Shown: positions 18,209 to 27,914 of the stretch, one piece after another | Numbering within the stretch: the first letter of the stretch is position 1 | Layout of the letters: each line of letters opens with the position of its first letter | Assembly (NCBI GenBank): GCA_003259005.1 | Contig: QLII01000001.1 | Coordinates: forward strand, 5,633,001-5,697,000 | Direction: 5' to 3' | From: Spirosoma telluris | Lineage (GTDB): Bacteria; Bacteroidota; Bacteroidia; Cytophagales; Spirosomataceae | DNA length: 64,000 nucleotides | Made by a program: the position numbers and the translations under genes | Notes under the pieces: generated by a model | What the model was told of the DNA's origin: nothing | Database searches by the model: none | Seen by the model: only the letters and a program-made list of their open reading frames with translations

Positions 18209-19461
18209 CTACTTTTTCTTACTCATCATTTCCGGGGTTAGAATAAGTCCCTCCTGTGGTTCGCGCAGAAGAATACTTTTCTCGTTAATCAACTTTTTCA
18301 GCGATTCATCGGCCAGCGTATCCAGTAGCCTGTATTTCAACTGAAACGTCTTGCTTCGGTTTGCCGACTGCCACTTCATAATCTTGCAGTGGCAGTTGGC
18401 GTTTTCGGGCGTGTTGGTGATTTCTTCGAGTGTGCCGCCGTTACCCTGCTTGATAAACACATTCCGTATCCCAATCATGTCGTTGCTTTTGCCCGTATCG
18501 AAGCTCCAGGTGGTGGCGATGCTCGTGAGATACCCTTTCCCTTTGTCCAACCGTAACAGCGCATGAATGGGCGATTCCACTTTCCCCGTATTGTTTTTTA
18601 CCCTGGAGTAAATTGAAACAAGGGAGGGCGATTCAAACTGCACGTAGCCCGTATGGTCGATGTTGGCCCCATGCCGATAAAAGGTAAAGTAGCCGTCTTT
18701 GTACGTTATTTCCACAAGATTGTTAGCTACCTGATGGTATCGGTTCGGATCATTTCCCGTGCCTGGGGTGCCCCCGTATAGTATAGCCAAATGCCTGACA
18801 AACTGTCGATTTCGGCCTGTGTTGGTTGATAGGGGAGTATATTCAGATCTTTCCGAAGAGTTGCCCAAGCCGTCCGTTCGGTGAACCAGGTCGCACAAAC
18901 AAACGCCAGAATGGCAAGAAGGCTAAGCAAACTAACGAGCCAGATTGTTTTCTGTTTTTTGAACGAAGTCGTTAGGCGGGTACTCGTTGCGTCTAGTTCC
19001 TGCTGGTAGGCTACTAACTGTTGTCGAAGTACTTCCTGTTCCTCTTTCAGTAAGGCCAGAGAGGCTTCTGACCCCTCGATGAGATTAGCGTCCTGCGGAT
19101 TTTGCTCAAATCCTTTCCGACCAACACCATATAGATAAATATAACAGGCATCAATCAGAAACGAGCGCGGATTGGCGACCAGTCGATTGTAGGCATCTTT
19201 AAGCTGAACGCCCGTAATGTCATACTTCCGGTGAGGATAGTCAAGTTGTTTTGTATTTGGGTCGGGCGGGTAGGGGTCATGTTCCAACGCCTGAGCGGTA
19301 TTGGGTAACTCATTGCTGATCGCACTGAGCGTTTTTGCGACCTCTTCGTAGTTTTTTGGATTTGTATTCCGAACGATTCGTTGACCAGTAGCGAGTTGGT
19401 ACTTCTCGATCACTTTATCGAGTAAGTACGCAATCTCCTCTTTACCCGTCTTAAGCTTCAT
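18209..19461 (-). CDS. Unknown membrane-anchored protein, one frameshift
   Basis: I do not recognise a named family. The corrected protein has about 417 residues. It has an N-terminal mostly helical domain (about 1-130) with DITGVQLKDAYNRLVANP and IDACYIYLYGVGRKGFEQNP, then a likely coiled coil (about 135-165, LLKEEQEVLRQQLVAYQQEL). One membrane helix follows (WLVSLLSLLAILAFVCATWF), then a beta-rich C-terminal domain of about 220 residues with no signature I know. The frame breaks at plus-strand CCC 18756-18758. One base joins the halves as APQARGNDPNRYHQVANN. It stands alone, convergent with the esterase. The layout suggests a cytoplasmic sensor or scaffold with an external domain. Confidence 0.55.
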
Positions 19462-19608
19462 GTAAATACCTTCTTGTGAGGAGTTTATGAGAATTTATTA
19501 ATTCTTATAAAATTTCCTAAAGATACCAGTTCATTTATAAACCAGCGCAGGTAATTTATATATGATGAACAGGTGAAGCGATAGGATATAGTTGAGAATT
19601 GATGTGTA

Positions 19609-19616
19609 TACCTTTG
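19609..19616 (+). promoter_or_regulatory. Candidate -7 box (TACCTTTG) of the esterase genes
   Basis: The sequence matches TAnnTTTG, 45 bases before the start at 19661. A TTG at 19592-19594 is present, but the spacing of 14 is shorter than usual. The rest of the gap 19462-19608 is AT-rich with nothing further that I recognise. Confidence 0.35.
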
Positions 19617-19660
19617 GCATTATCAACGAATCTATCAGTATTTACTGCTAACCGTAAACC

Positions 19661-20530
19661 ATGCTTCTTTTTCGTTTTCTTCTCAGCATCAGTCTACAAA
19701 TCCTGTCTATAGCAGCTTTTAGTGCCAAAGTCGATTCGCTCGATGTGCCTAGTGCGATCATGAAGAAGAATATGCGCGCGGCTATCGTAGTACCCGAATC
19801 CTATAGTAAAGGGAAAGCAAACTATCCCGTACTCTACCTGCTTCACGGCGGCTTTGGTCACTTCAACGATTGGCCAACTAAACTTCCCGATAAAACACTT
19901 TTGCAGCGGCTAGCCGATCAGTATAATTTACTTATCGTGATGCCAGAAGGTGAAATCTTTAGCTATTATCTGGACAGCCCTGTCATCAAGGATAGCCAGT
20001 TCGAAACCTACCTGACGAAAGAAGTCATTGACAAAATTGATAAGACCTATCGAACAGTTCGAACGAACAAAGGACGGGTAATTACGGGCCTCTCAATGGG
20101 TGGCTATGGAGCTTTATTTCTGGCCACGCGTCACCCCGATCTGTATTGCGCAGCGGGTAGTATGAGTGGCGCACTTAATCTGGATATGACTAGCTGGAAA
20201 CTCACGCCAGATATGGAGAAAGGCATTAAAGGTGAATTTGAGAAGATTTTGGGCACATTTTCATCAGACAGCTACGCGCCTTATTCAGTGATTAACATGG
20301 TTGATAAAATGAAAGCCAATGAATTGAAGCTGATTTTTGACTGTGGCGTCGATGACTTTCTGATTGAACCTAATCGCGAACTACATCGTCGGCTGGTTTT
20401 CAACCAGACTCCCCACGACTACAGTGAACGGCCCGGCGGACACAGCTGGGAGTACTGGCAAAATTCGCTGCCCAACCATGTCTTATTTTTCAACCATGTT
20501 CTAAAAGCGAATGGAACTGCCGTTCAATAA
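19661..20530 (+). CDS. Secreted esterase D-type hydrolase
   Basis: This putative esterase (PF00756 type, related to S-formylglutathione hydrolase and feruloyl esterases) has 289 residues. A signal peptide ends near AAFSAK. The oxyanion loop is YLLHGGFGHFNDW, the nucleophile elbow is ITGLSMGGYGALF, the acid residue is in CGVDDFL, and the catalytic His is in PGGHSWEYW. It is exported and probably cleaves acyl or aromatic esters. Five bases separate it from a close paralogue, so the two arose by tandem duplication and probably share a transcript. Confidence 0.8.
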   Translation: MLLFRFLLSISLQILSIAAFSAKVDSLDVPSAIMKKNMRAAIVVPESYSKGKANYPVLYLLHGGFGHFNDWPTKLPDKTLLQRLADQYNLLIVMPEGEIFSYYLDSPVIKDSQFETYLTKEVIDKIDKTYRTVRTNKGRVITGLSMGGYGALFLATRHPDLYCAAGSMSGALNLDMTSWKLTPDMEKGIKGEFEKILGTFSSDSYAPYSVINMVDKMKANELKLIFDCGVDDFLIEPNRELHRRLVFNQTPHDYSERPGGHSWEYWQNSLPNHVLFFNHVLKANGTAVQ

Positions 20531-20534
20531 CGCT

Positions 20535-21414
20535 ATGCGTAGATTATCGACCCAAATCGTGCTTTTTTTGGTGGGTTACCTGCTAACACTGCCCTCGTTT
20601 GCAGCCAAAGTAGATACCCTGGATGTTCCCAGTGCCAGCATGGGCCGAACGCTTCGGGCGGCTGTGGTACTACCCGCGCGGTATAAAAAAGCCAAACAAC
20701 CCTTTCCGGTGCTGTATCTGCTCCACGGTGGCACGGGTAGTTTCCGGGATTGGCTAACCAAAACGCCTGACAAAACGCTGCTGCATCAATTGTCCGACCA
20801 GTACAACATTATCATTGTAACCCCGACGGTGACCCAACTAGCTACTATTTCGATAGCCCACTTGTTAAAACCAGTCAGTTCGAGACCTTTATTTCGAAGG
20901 AGTTAATTGAAAAAATTGACAATACTTACCGCACCGTTCGGGACCGGAAAGGGCGTATCATTGCGGGCCTGTCGATGGGTGGCCACGGAGCCATGTTTAT
21001 CGCAAGTCGTCACCCTGATCTGTACGCTGCTGCCGGAAGCATGAGTGGGGTGATGAACATCAATACAGCCACCTGGAAAGTGCCCGCCGATTTTGCCAAA
21101 TCCCGCGCCGAAAATTTCGCCAAGCTCCTGGGCCACCCAAAGAAGGCGATGCCCCCTATCCTGGCTATACGATAGTAACCCTTGCCGACAAGTTAAAGGC
21201 GAACAACTTACCCTTGATTTTCGACATCGGTGTTGATGATTTTCTGATTGAAGGCAACCGGGATCTGCATCGCCAGCTCATGGAGAATAAAACTCCGCAT
21301 GACTACATTGAACGGCCCGGTGCCCACACCTGGGACTATTGGGGGAATTCACTGCCTTATCAACTGCTATTTTTTAGCAAAATTCTGAAAATGAATGGAG
21401 TAGTGAACGAATAG
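20535..21414 (+). CDS. Tandem paralogue of the secreted esterase, two frameshifts
   Basis: This is a second PF00756-type esterase, about 293 residues after correction. It is clearly similar to its upstream neighbour: AAKVDTLDVPSASM, YLLHGGTGSFRDW, AGLSMGGHGAMF, GVDDFLIEGNR, PGAHTWDYW. The first break is in the CCCC run 20821-20824, where one C gives VTPDGDPTSYYFDSPLVK, matching the paralogue. The second is in CCC 21136-21138, where one C gives HPKEGDAPYPGYTI. The full catalytic triad is present once corrected, so a working gene is more likely than a pseudogene. The start at 20535 gives a proper signal peptide. Confidence 0.72.
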
Positions 21415-21483
21415 CTACCGCTTATCACCTGACATGACTGAGTAAAAACTTCTATAAAATAACAATCAAATTTAGCTAAACCT

Positions 21484-23089
21484 ATGAAAATCAAGGCAAT
21501 TCTCTTTTTTTAAGTGCACTCACATTGCCGCTGTTGGCCGTCGGGCAAAACCCCATCATGGCGGGCAAAGGCATTGCCACCGTACCCACCGAATCGGGTG
21601 CTGTGCGAGGGTATATTCACAACGGCACCTTCACGTTCAAAGGGATTCCCTATGCAAAAGCCGAACGATTCATGGCACCTACCAAGCCTGATTCCTGGAC
21701 GGGTGTGCGTAGTTCGATGACCTACGGGCCTGTATGTCCGATGGATGTAACCACACAGACATATGATGAGATTGAGTTTCCGTTTCATCACGACTGGGGC
21801 TACACCAACGAAAACTGCTTAAGTCTGAATGTCTGGACGCCCGAAATCAGTCAGGCGAAAAAGCGGCCGGTGATGGTTTGGTTGCATGGGGGTGGTTTTA
21901 CCGCTGGTTCGTCGGTTGAATTACCGTCGTACGATGGCGAAAACCTGACCAAAAAGGGCGACGTTGTCGTCGTGACGGTAAATCACCGACTGAACATTCT
22001 GGGCTTTCTGGATTTGTCGGGCTATGGTGAAAAGTACAAAAACTCGCCTAATGCAGGCCTGATGGATTTGGTGTCTGCCTTGCAGTGGGTGAAACAGAAT
22101 ATCGCTCAGTTTGGTGGTGATCCGGGTAATGTAACCATCTTTGGTCAGTCGGGTGGGGTGGCAAAGTAACTAGCCTAATGAATGCGCCTTCGGCAAAAGG
22201 CCTTTTTCATAAAGCCATTGTGCAGAGCGGTAGCTACATAACCAGCTTTGCCGAAACGGATGTGATGAAGAAAGTAAGCGCAGCCCTGCTCGAAGAGCTG
22301 AACCTGCAACCAACCCAAATTGATTCGCTGCAAAAAATATCGTATGAGCGTTTGAATGCAGCTGGTAAAAAAGCCCTACGCAAAGTATCGGACAGTATGA
22401 AAGGCGAAGGACGACCTGCCTTTGGACTAGGCTGGGGGCCAATTCATGATGGTACGTTTCTGCCGTATCAGCCAACGGATGCAGCAGCCATAGCGCTTTC
22501 GAAAGACATTCCGCTACTCGTAGGGTCGACTAAAAATGAGTTTACACCCTTCAATCCGGCTACCCGCGATATTTCGATGGAAGGAGCTAAGGCTAACCTA
22601 CAGAAAAAATACGGCGATAAAACGGAGGCTTATCTGGCTGCGGTGAAGAAGGCGTACCCAGAAACCACGAAACCATCGGATTACATTGACCTTGATTTCA
22701 ACTTCCGTCCGCTCACCATCCGGCAGGCAAATGCTAAAGCGATTCCAGGGGCCGCTCCGGTCTATATGTACCTGTTTACCTGGCAGTCGCCCGTATTGGA
22801 TGGAGCCTACAAAGCCATGCACTGTATGGAAATTCCATTCGTATTCGACAACATCAGCCGTTGCGAAGAAATGACGGGTGGTGGCAAGGATGCCCATACG
22901 CTGGCTGACAAAATGAGCCGCGCCTGGATTGCCTTCGCCCGAACCGGCAACCCGAACCATAAAGGTTTACCTACGTGGCCTCAATACAACGCTGAGAGTG
23001 GCGCTACGATGATCTTCGACAATGTTAATCAGGTGAAAAATAATCCCGATAAGGAGTTGTTGCAGATTGCTGCCGGGAAGTCGATGTAA
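21484..23089 (+). CDS. Type B carboxylesterase, two frameshifts
   Basis: This is a large serine carboxylesterase of about 535 residues after correction. The ATG at 21484 opens a signal peptide (MKIKAILFFLSALTLPLLA) that is broken by a missing T in the run 21505-21511. Family motifs are NENCLSLNVWTP, VWLHGGGFTAGSS and the nucleophile elbow FGQSGGGGKV. The elbow is split by a missing G in GGGG 22155-22158. GSTKNEFTPF and a His in KAMHCMEIPFVF complete the likely triad. It is exported and follows two other secreted esterases. Both breaks are homopolymer losses, so the gene is probably intact in the organism. Confidence 0.78.
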
Positions 23090-23097
23090 AAAAGTTT

Positions 23098-23160
23098 TGA
23101 CAGGATAAAACAGGATTCAAGACCAGAAGAAAAATCCTGCTTTATCCTGTAATCCTGTCA
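23098..23160. repeat. CAGGAT-type palindromic repeat
   Basis: The left arm 23098-23117 and right arm 23133-23160 are complementary, apart from an extra TACAGGAT-like unit in the right arm. The building unit is ACAGGAT. It lies between the carboxylesterase and the CitMHS transporter. It may form a transcript-end hairpin, but there is no clear U-tract directly after it. Confidence 0.7.
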
Positions 23161-23194
23161 GGAAAAAGTTTTTGCACACTTTCGAATCCGAATC

Positions 23195-24490
23195 ATGCTG
23201 TCTCTGCTTGGCTTTGCCACCATTGGCATTTTTCTAGTCCTGATTATTACCAAGCGACTGTCGGTCATAACGGCGCTCGTACTCGTGCCGGTCATAATGG
23301 GCTTTGTCGCTGGATTCAGTCCCAAAGAGCTTGGAGAGATGATTCTGGCGGGTATAAAGCAGGTAGCGCCAACGGGCATCCTGTTGATGTTCGCCGTCTT
23401 GTATTTTGCGACGATGCTCGACGCGGGCTTATTTGACCCCATTATTGTGGGCATTATTCGCTTTGTCAAAGGAGATCCACTGAAAGTGATTGTCGGAACG
23501 GCCATTTTAACGATGATTGTTCATCTGGATGGCGATGGTACCGCTACGTTTATGATCGTGATGTCGGCGTTTCTGCCGATCTATAAACAACTGAACATCA
23601 ATCGCCTGATGCTGCCGGGTATTGTGTCGCTGAGCGTGGGGCCCATGCACCTGGTGCCCTGGTCGGGGACGTCGGCACGAGCTATTTCAACCCTAAAAAC
23701 AGATGCCACGCAGCTTTTTAACCCAAACATCCCCGCCATCATGGCCGGTATCTGTTGGGTATTGTTTGTTGCCTATTGGTTTGGCCTGAAAGAGCGGAAA
23801 CGCCTAGGAGTCGTCGATTTACACTACGCCCATCATGAAAACCTGACCGAGCAGCAAAAGCAACTGCGTCGCCCGAAACTAATCTGGATCAATGCCCTGC
23901 TGACAATTGGCCTGATCGTCACGCTTATGAAAGGGTGGGTACCTGCATCGGCGCTGTTTATTGTGGCCGCAGTCATTGCGTTGCTGATTAATTACCCCAA
24001 GCTGCCCGATCAGCAAAAAGTGCTCAAGAGTCATGGCAACAACATTTTCATGGTGTCGAGCATGATTTTCGCGGCTGGGGTGTTTTCAGGGATTCTGACG
24101 GGTTCTAAAATGATCGACGCGATGGCTACTTCGCTGGTTTCGCTCATTCCTGAACAGCACGCGGCCTGGCTGCCAACGCTCACGGCCATTACCAGTATGC
24201 CCGCCAGTTTACTTTTTACGCCCGATGCCTATTATTTCGGCGTTGTCCCGATTCTAAGCCAAACGGCTACTCAGTTTGGTATCGACCCATTGGAAATTGG
24301 GCGGGCAGCTTTGTTGGGACAAATGACGGTTGGCTTTCCCGTTAGCCCGCTAACAGCCTCAACCTTTTTGCTGGTTGGTCTGGCCGAAGTGGATTTGGGC
24401 GATCACCAGAAATTTATCCTGAAATGGGCCTTCGGCACAACGCTGGTTATGACGCTGGTGGCTCTGTTAACGGGTTCTATTCACCTATGA
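23195..24490 (+). CDS. CitMHS-family citrate (metal-citrate) transporter
   Basis: This is a 12-helix inner-membrane symporter of 431 residues in the citrate-Mg2+:H+/CitMHS family. Family regions include MIVHLDGDGTATFMI, SVGPMHLVPWSGTSARA, SMPASLLFTPDAYYFGVVP and QMTVGFPVSPLTASTFLLVG. It imports citrate or a similar tricarboxylate as a metal complex. The stop overlaps the start of the AtuA-like gene (ATGA). That coupling suggests the transporter feeds the enzyme encoded downstream, so the substrate may be a citrate-like acid rather than citrate itself. Confidence 0.88.
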   Translation: MLSLLGFATIGIFLVLIITKRLSVITALVLVPVIMGFVAGFSPKELGEMILAGIKQVAPTGILLMFAVLYFATMLDAGLFDPIIVGIIRFVKGDPLKVIVGTAILTMIVHLDGDGTATFMIVMSAFLPIYKQLNINRLMLPGIVSLSVGPMHLVPWSGTSARAISTLKTDATQLFNPNIPAIMAGICWVLFVAYWFGLKERKRLGVVDLHYAHHENLTEQQKQLRRPKLIWINALLTIGLIVTLMKGWVPASALFIVAAVIALLINYPKLPDQQKVLKSHGNNIFMVSSMIFAAGVFSGILTGSKMIDAMATSLVSLIPEQHAAWLPTLTAITSMPASLLFTPDAYYFGVVPILSQTATQFGIDPLEIGRAALLGQMTVGFPVSPLTASTFLLVGLAEVDLGDHQKFILKWAFGTTLVMTLVALLTGSIHL

Positions 24491-25809
24491 AACAACACAT
24501 TCGGATTGGGTGCGGGGCTGGTTTTTCCGGCGACCGACTCGAACCAGCTCTCATACTGGTTAAACAGGGACAATTAGATTACCTCGTGCTCGAATGTCTG
24601 GCAGAACGAACCATTGCGTTGGCCCAAAAACGGAAACGCCAGGACCCTACGCTGGGGTACGACCCACTGTTGGAACGCCGAATCGAAAGCCTGTTACCTC
24701 ATTTAGTGGAAAAGAAGGTTCGCCTGATTACCAATATGGGCGCTGCCAATCCACTGGCTGCCGCCCAAAAAGTTATTGACATCGCCCGGCGATTAAATCT
24801 ATCCGTAACAGTAGCAGCCGTCACTGGCGACGACGTGTTTAGCTTGTTATCCGAAAATGAAACGGCGCTAGAAACCGGCAAACCGCTAATGGATTCCGGC
24901 ACGCTTGTTTCGGCAAATGCATACCTGGGTACCGATGCCATCTTACCGGCGCTGGCTACGGGAGCGGATATTATCATTACTGGTCGCGTGGCTGACCCTT
25001 CACTTTTTGTCTCGCCGTTGGTGCATGAATTTGGCTGGTCTTTAGAGGATAGTAACCAAATCGGGCAGGGAACCGTAATCGGGCATTTGTTGGAATGTGC
25101 GGGACAACTTACCGGCGGCTACTTTGCTGATCCCGGTCGAAAAGACGTACCGGATATGGCTCATCTTGGGCACCCATTTGCCGATGTTTCGTCCGATGGA
25201 ACTGCTGTATTTGGTAAAGTTGCGGGTACGGGTGGAATGCTGACCGTTGCTACGGCCAAAGAGCAACTCTTGTACGAAGTTATGGACCCCAGCCGATATA
25301 TTACCCCTGATGTAGTCGCTGATTTTTCGCAGGTACGTTTGGAAGAAACGGGCCTCGATCAAGTCAAGGCCATAGGTGGGCGAGGGGAAACTCGACCCGA
25401 TACGTTAAAAGTAAGCGTGGGCTACGAAGCAGGGTTTATTGGCGAAGGCGAAATTTCCTATGCGGGCGCCAATGCGCTGGGGCGGGCCAAGTTAGCGGGG
25501 TCGATTATTCAGGAGCGATTACAAGACCGGTTTACCGATCTGCGACTTGATTACATCGGTAGTACATCGGTGCATCGTACAAACTTTGGTCATTATCCAG
25601 ACCCTTATGAAATCCGGCTACGAGTGGCAGGCAGGGCTACAACAGCTCAGCACGCAGCTTTGGTTGGTGAAGAAGTGGAAGCGCTCTACACCAATGGCCC
25701 TGCCGGTGGTGGTGGGGCTCGCAAATACATTCATGAAGTCGTTGGAATCGTATCGACGCTGATGGATCGCAATAAAATAACATCCAGTATCACCGTACTT
25801 GAATCATGA
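24487..25809 (+). CDS. Acyclic terpene utilisation AtuA-like protein (DUF1446)
   Basis: This DUF1446/AtuA family protein has 440 residues. The family start is visible (IRIGCGAGFSGDR), with ITNMGAANP, TGRVADPSLF, GQLTGGYFADPG and TNGPAGGGGAR. The biochemical activity is not settled. The founding member is needed for citronellol/geraniol breakdown in Pseudomonas, and others occur near transporters for tricarboxylates. I chose the ATG at 24487 because it overlaps the transporter stop and gives the conserved N-terminus. The frame from 24424 lies inside the transporter. It is coupled to 25806-26129, which carries the domain that forms the C-terminus in longer relatives. Confidence 0.82.
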   Translation: MKQHIRIGCGAGFSGDRLEPALILVKQGQLDYLVLECLAERTIALAQKRKRQDPTLGYDPLLERRIESLLPHLVEKKVRLITNMGAANPLAAAQKVIDIARRLNLSVTVAAVTGDDVFSLLSENETALETGKPLMDSGTLVSANAYLGTDAILPALATGADIIITGRVADPSLFVSPLVHEFGWSLEDSNQIGQGTVIGHLLECAGQLTGGYFADPGRKDVPDMAHLGHPFADVSSDGTAVFGKVAGTGGMLTVATAKEQLLYEVMDPSRYITPDVVADFSQVRLEETGLDQVKAIGGRGETRPDTLKVSVGYEAGFIGEGEISYAGANALGRAKLAGSIIQERLQDRFTDLRLDYIGSTSVHRTNFGHYPDPYEIRLRVAGRATTAQHAALVGEEVEALYTNGPAGGGGARKYIHEVVGIVSTLMDRNKITSSITVLES

Positions 25810-26129
25810 GAATAAAGCTATATGACATTGCACACAGTCGGGCGGGGGATAAAGGCAATACGTTGACCTTATCACTCATTCCCTACAGCGCAGACGATTA
25901 TCCGCTGCTATGTGACAGGGTAACAGCCGACGCTGTGAGTCGCCACTTGCAGTATATCGTTGCGGGCGAAATAACCCGCTATGAGCTACCCAATCTGCCC
26001 GCGCTTCAGTTTGTATGCCAGCAGGCATTAACAGGTGGTGTAACAACCTCGTTAACCATGGATACGCATGGTAAAAGCCTGAGTTACGCGTTGCTGGAAA
26101 TGTGGGTGGATACGGAAGTTAATGGATAA
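25806..26129 (+). CDS. AtuA-associated small protein (ferredoxin-like fold domain)
   Basis: This 107-residue protein corresponds to the C-terminal domain found fused to DUF1446 in many relatives. The hallmark is IAHSRAGDKGNTLTLSLI near the N-terminus. It starts by a 4-base overlap (ATGA) with the DUF1446 gene, so the two chains are probably made together and act as a complex. The last residues (EVNG) and the stop codon fall at the start of a heptad repeat. The function is unknown beyond partnership with DUF1446. Confidence 0.78.
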   Translation: MRIKLYDIAHSRAGDKGNTLTLSLIPYSADDYPLLCDRVTADAVSRHLQYIVAGEITRYELPNLPALQFVCQQALTGGVTTSLTMDTHGKSLSYALLEMWVDTEVNG

Positions 26130-26193
26130 TGAATAATGTACAATGGATAATTAGTCATGCGTCAGCCATTATCCATTGTACATTATCCATTAA
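26121..26193. repeat. Heptad-array palindrome
   Basis: The left array 26121-26148 has four 7-base units (AATGGAT, AATGAAT, AATGTAC, AATGGAT). The right arm 26168-26193 is the reverse complement of the same array minus exactly one unit, so the arms differ by one 7-base step. It contains the stop codon of the small AtuA partner gene and ends 6 bases before the stop of the convergent peptidase gene. Confidence 0.85.
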
Positions 26194-26198
26194 CTCTC

Positions 26199-27794
26199 TT
26201 ACTGCTTGTTGCTATCGACGACTAAACGCTGGTCGCGGTTGGCAATTTCCCAGGCGGTGTAGAACACCAGACGGGCTGATTTCTCGGCCAATTTGAAGTC
26301 GATCTTTTCGATGTCGTCCGTTGGCTTATGGTAGTCAGGGTGCAGGCCGTTGAAGTAGAAGATGATGGGAATCTGGTGCTTGGCGAAGTTGTAGTGGTCG
26401 GAGCGGTAATAAATACGCTGGGAATCCTGCGGGTCATTGTATTTATAATCCAGCTCCATATTGATGTGCTTCTTATTCGTCTCTTCACTGATCTTATGCA
26501 GTTCCGACGAAAGTTTATCGGAGCCGATCACATAAATGTAATTGTCCGATTTGCCCAGATGGATGTCATCGACCCGACCTACCATGTCGATATTTAAATC
26601 TGCAACGGTTTTCTCAAGGGGGATAACCGGGCTCATATCCGCGTAATACTGCGACCCTAGCAGCCCCTTCTCTTCTCCGGATACAGTCAGGAACAAAATG
26701 GACCGGCGAGGGCCTTTTCCGGCAGCTTTAGCTTTCGCAAAGGCCTGTGCAATTTCTAATACTGAAACCGTTCCCGAGCCATCGTCATTGGCTCCGTTGT
26801 TAATTTGTCCATCGGCGCTAATGCCAATATGGTCGTAGTGCGACGAAACAACCAGTACTTCGTCTTTTTTGTCGGTTCCTTCAATAAAGCCCAGCACGTT
26901 CGATGACTCCGTTTTCTCATCGACCCGGTCTGCTTTCATCGCAATACTTCCAGTCAAGGACGAGGCTATCGGTTTCGTCGATTGAGCGAGCTGAGTTATC
27001 GTTTGGTTCAGCGTAGCCACAGAGGTGTTGAGTAGGGCGGCTGCCATATCGGAGGTGATCAGAAATACACCAACCGAGCCTACATTCTCAGCGCCGGGTT
27101 TTAGACTCAGCCGATTGAACCGGGCCTGCATGGCACTTCGCTGCGTTAGTAACTGCTTAAACGCTTCGGCCGACTCAGCGGAGACGATAAACAGTTGAGC
27201 CGCTCCTTTCTCCTTTGCCAAAATACTCTTGGCCCGCCAGCCGTTTGGCCCGCCCCACTTGGAGGCATCGCTGGTTCCACTGACTAACTTTTTGCCATCG
27301 GCAGCTTTCGGCTCATCGTCCAGCACAACCACCGCTTTCCCTTTTACATCGCGTCCGGCATAATCGTCATAATTCGATTCGCCAATGCCATAGCCAACAA
27401 ACACGGTCTCATAGGTCGTTTCGGTAGGCAGGTATAGCAGGCCATTTGGCATAAAATCCTTCTGCGGCTCAAACCGTTTCCCTCCAGCACTGACATAAAA
27501 ATCACCCCAGTTTTTTTTGTAAAGCGTGTAGGGTTGCAGATAACCTAGCTTTCCATCCGTTTCTTTGACGATGGGTTTAAGGCCCTCGGTGGCAAACTGA
27601 GTGGCGATATAATCAGCTGCTTTGCGCTGACCACGGGTTCCGGTTTCGCGGCCTTCCATATCATCGGCGGCCAGAATACGAAGGTGTTTTTCAAGGTCAG
27701 CTGCCGTAATGCTATTGGCAAATTTTTCCTGAGCGATACTAGCGAAAGGCAAGCTGATTAGGCCTGCCGCCAGCAATAGTTGTTGAGAAGTCAT
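26199..27794 (-). CDS. Secreted M28-family metallopeptidase
   Basis: This zinc aminopeptidase-type protein has 531 residues. The signal peptide (LLLAAGLISLPFASIAQ) follows the ATG at 27794. The upstream in-frame ATG at 27866 would bury the signal peptide and was not used. A PA-like insert lies about residues 130-250. The M28 zinc and catalytic residues are visible: His in SSHYDHIG, Asp in NGANDDGSGT, Glu pair in SGEEKGLLG, Asp in NIDMVGR and His in GLHPDYHKPTDD. It is exported and probably removes N-terminal residues from peptides. It is convergent with the AtuA operon. Confidence 0.88.
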   Translation of the reverse strand: MTSQQLLLAAGLISLPFASIAQEKFANSITAADLEKHLRILAADDMEGRETGTRGQRKAADYIATQFATEGLKPIVKETDGKLGYLQPYTLYKKNWGDFYVSAGGKRFEPQKDFMPNGLLYLPTETTYETVFVGYGIGESNYDDYAGRDVKGKAVVVLDDEPKAADGKKLVSGTSDASKWGGPNGWRAKSILAKEKGAAQLFIVSAESAEAFKQLLTQRSAMQARFNRLSLKPGAENVGSVGVFLITSDMAAALLNTSVATLNQTITQLAQSTKPIASSLTGSIAMKADRVDEKTESSNVLGFIEGTDKKDEVLVVSSHYDHIGISADGQINNGANDDGSGTVSVLEIAQAFAKAKAAGKGPRRSILFLTVSGEEKGLLGSQYYADMSPVIPLEKTVADLNIDMVGRVDDIHLGKSDNYIYVIGSDKLSSELHKISEETNKKHINMELDYKYNDPQDSQRIYYRSDHYNFAKHQIPIIFYFNGLHPDYHKPTDDIEKIDFKLAEKSARLVFYTAWEIANRDQRLVVDSNKQ

Positions 27795-27914
27795 TAAACG
27801 TTTTTTGTTAGTGATAATCGACCGCTGATGGTTAAGGATTAAATCATACCGAATCCTATTGATCATGAAAATCAGGGGTCTATTGGAACATTTAGCCTCT
27901 AATTTCCGAAAAAA

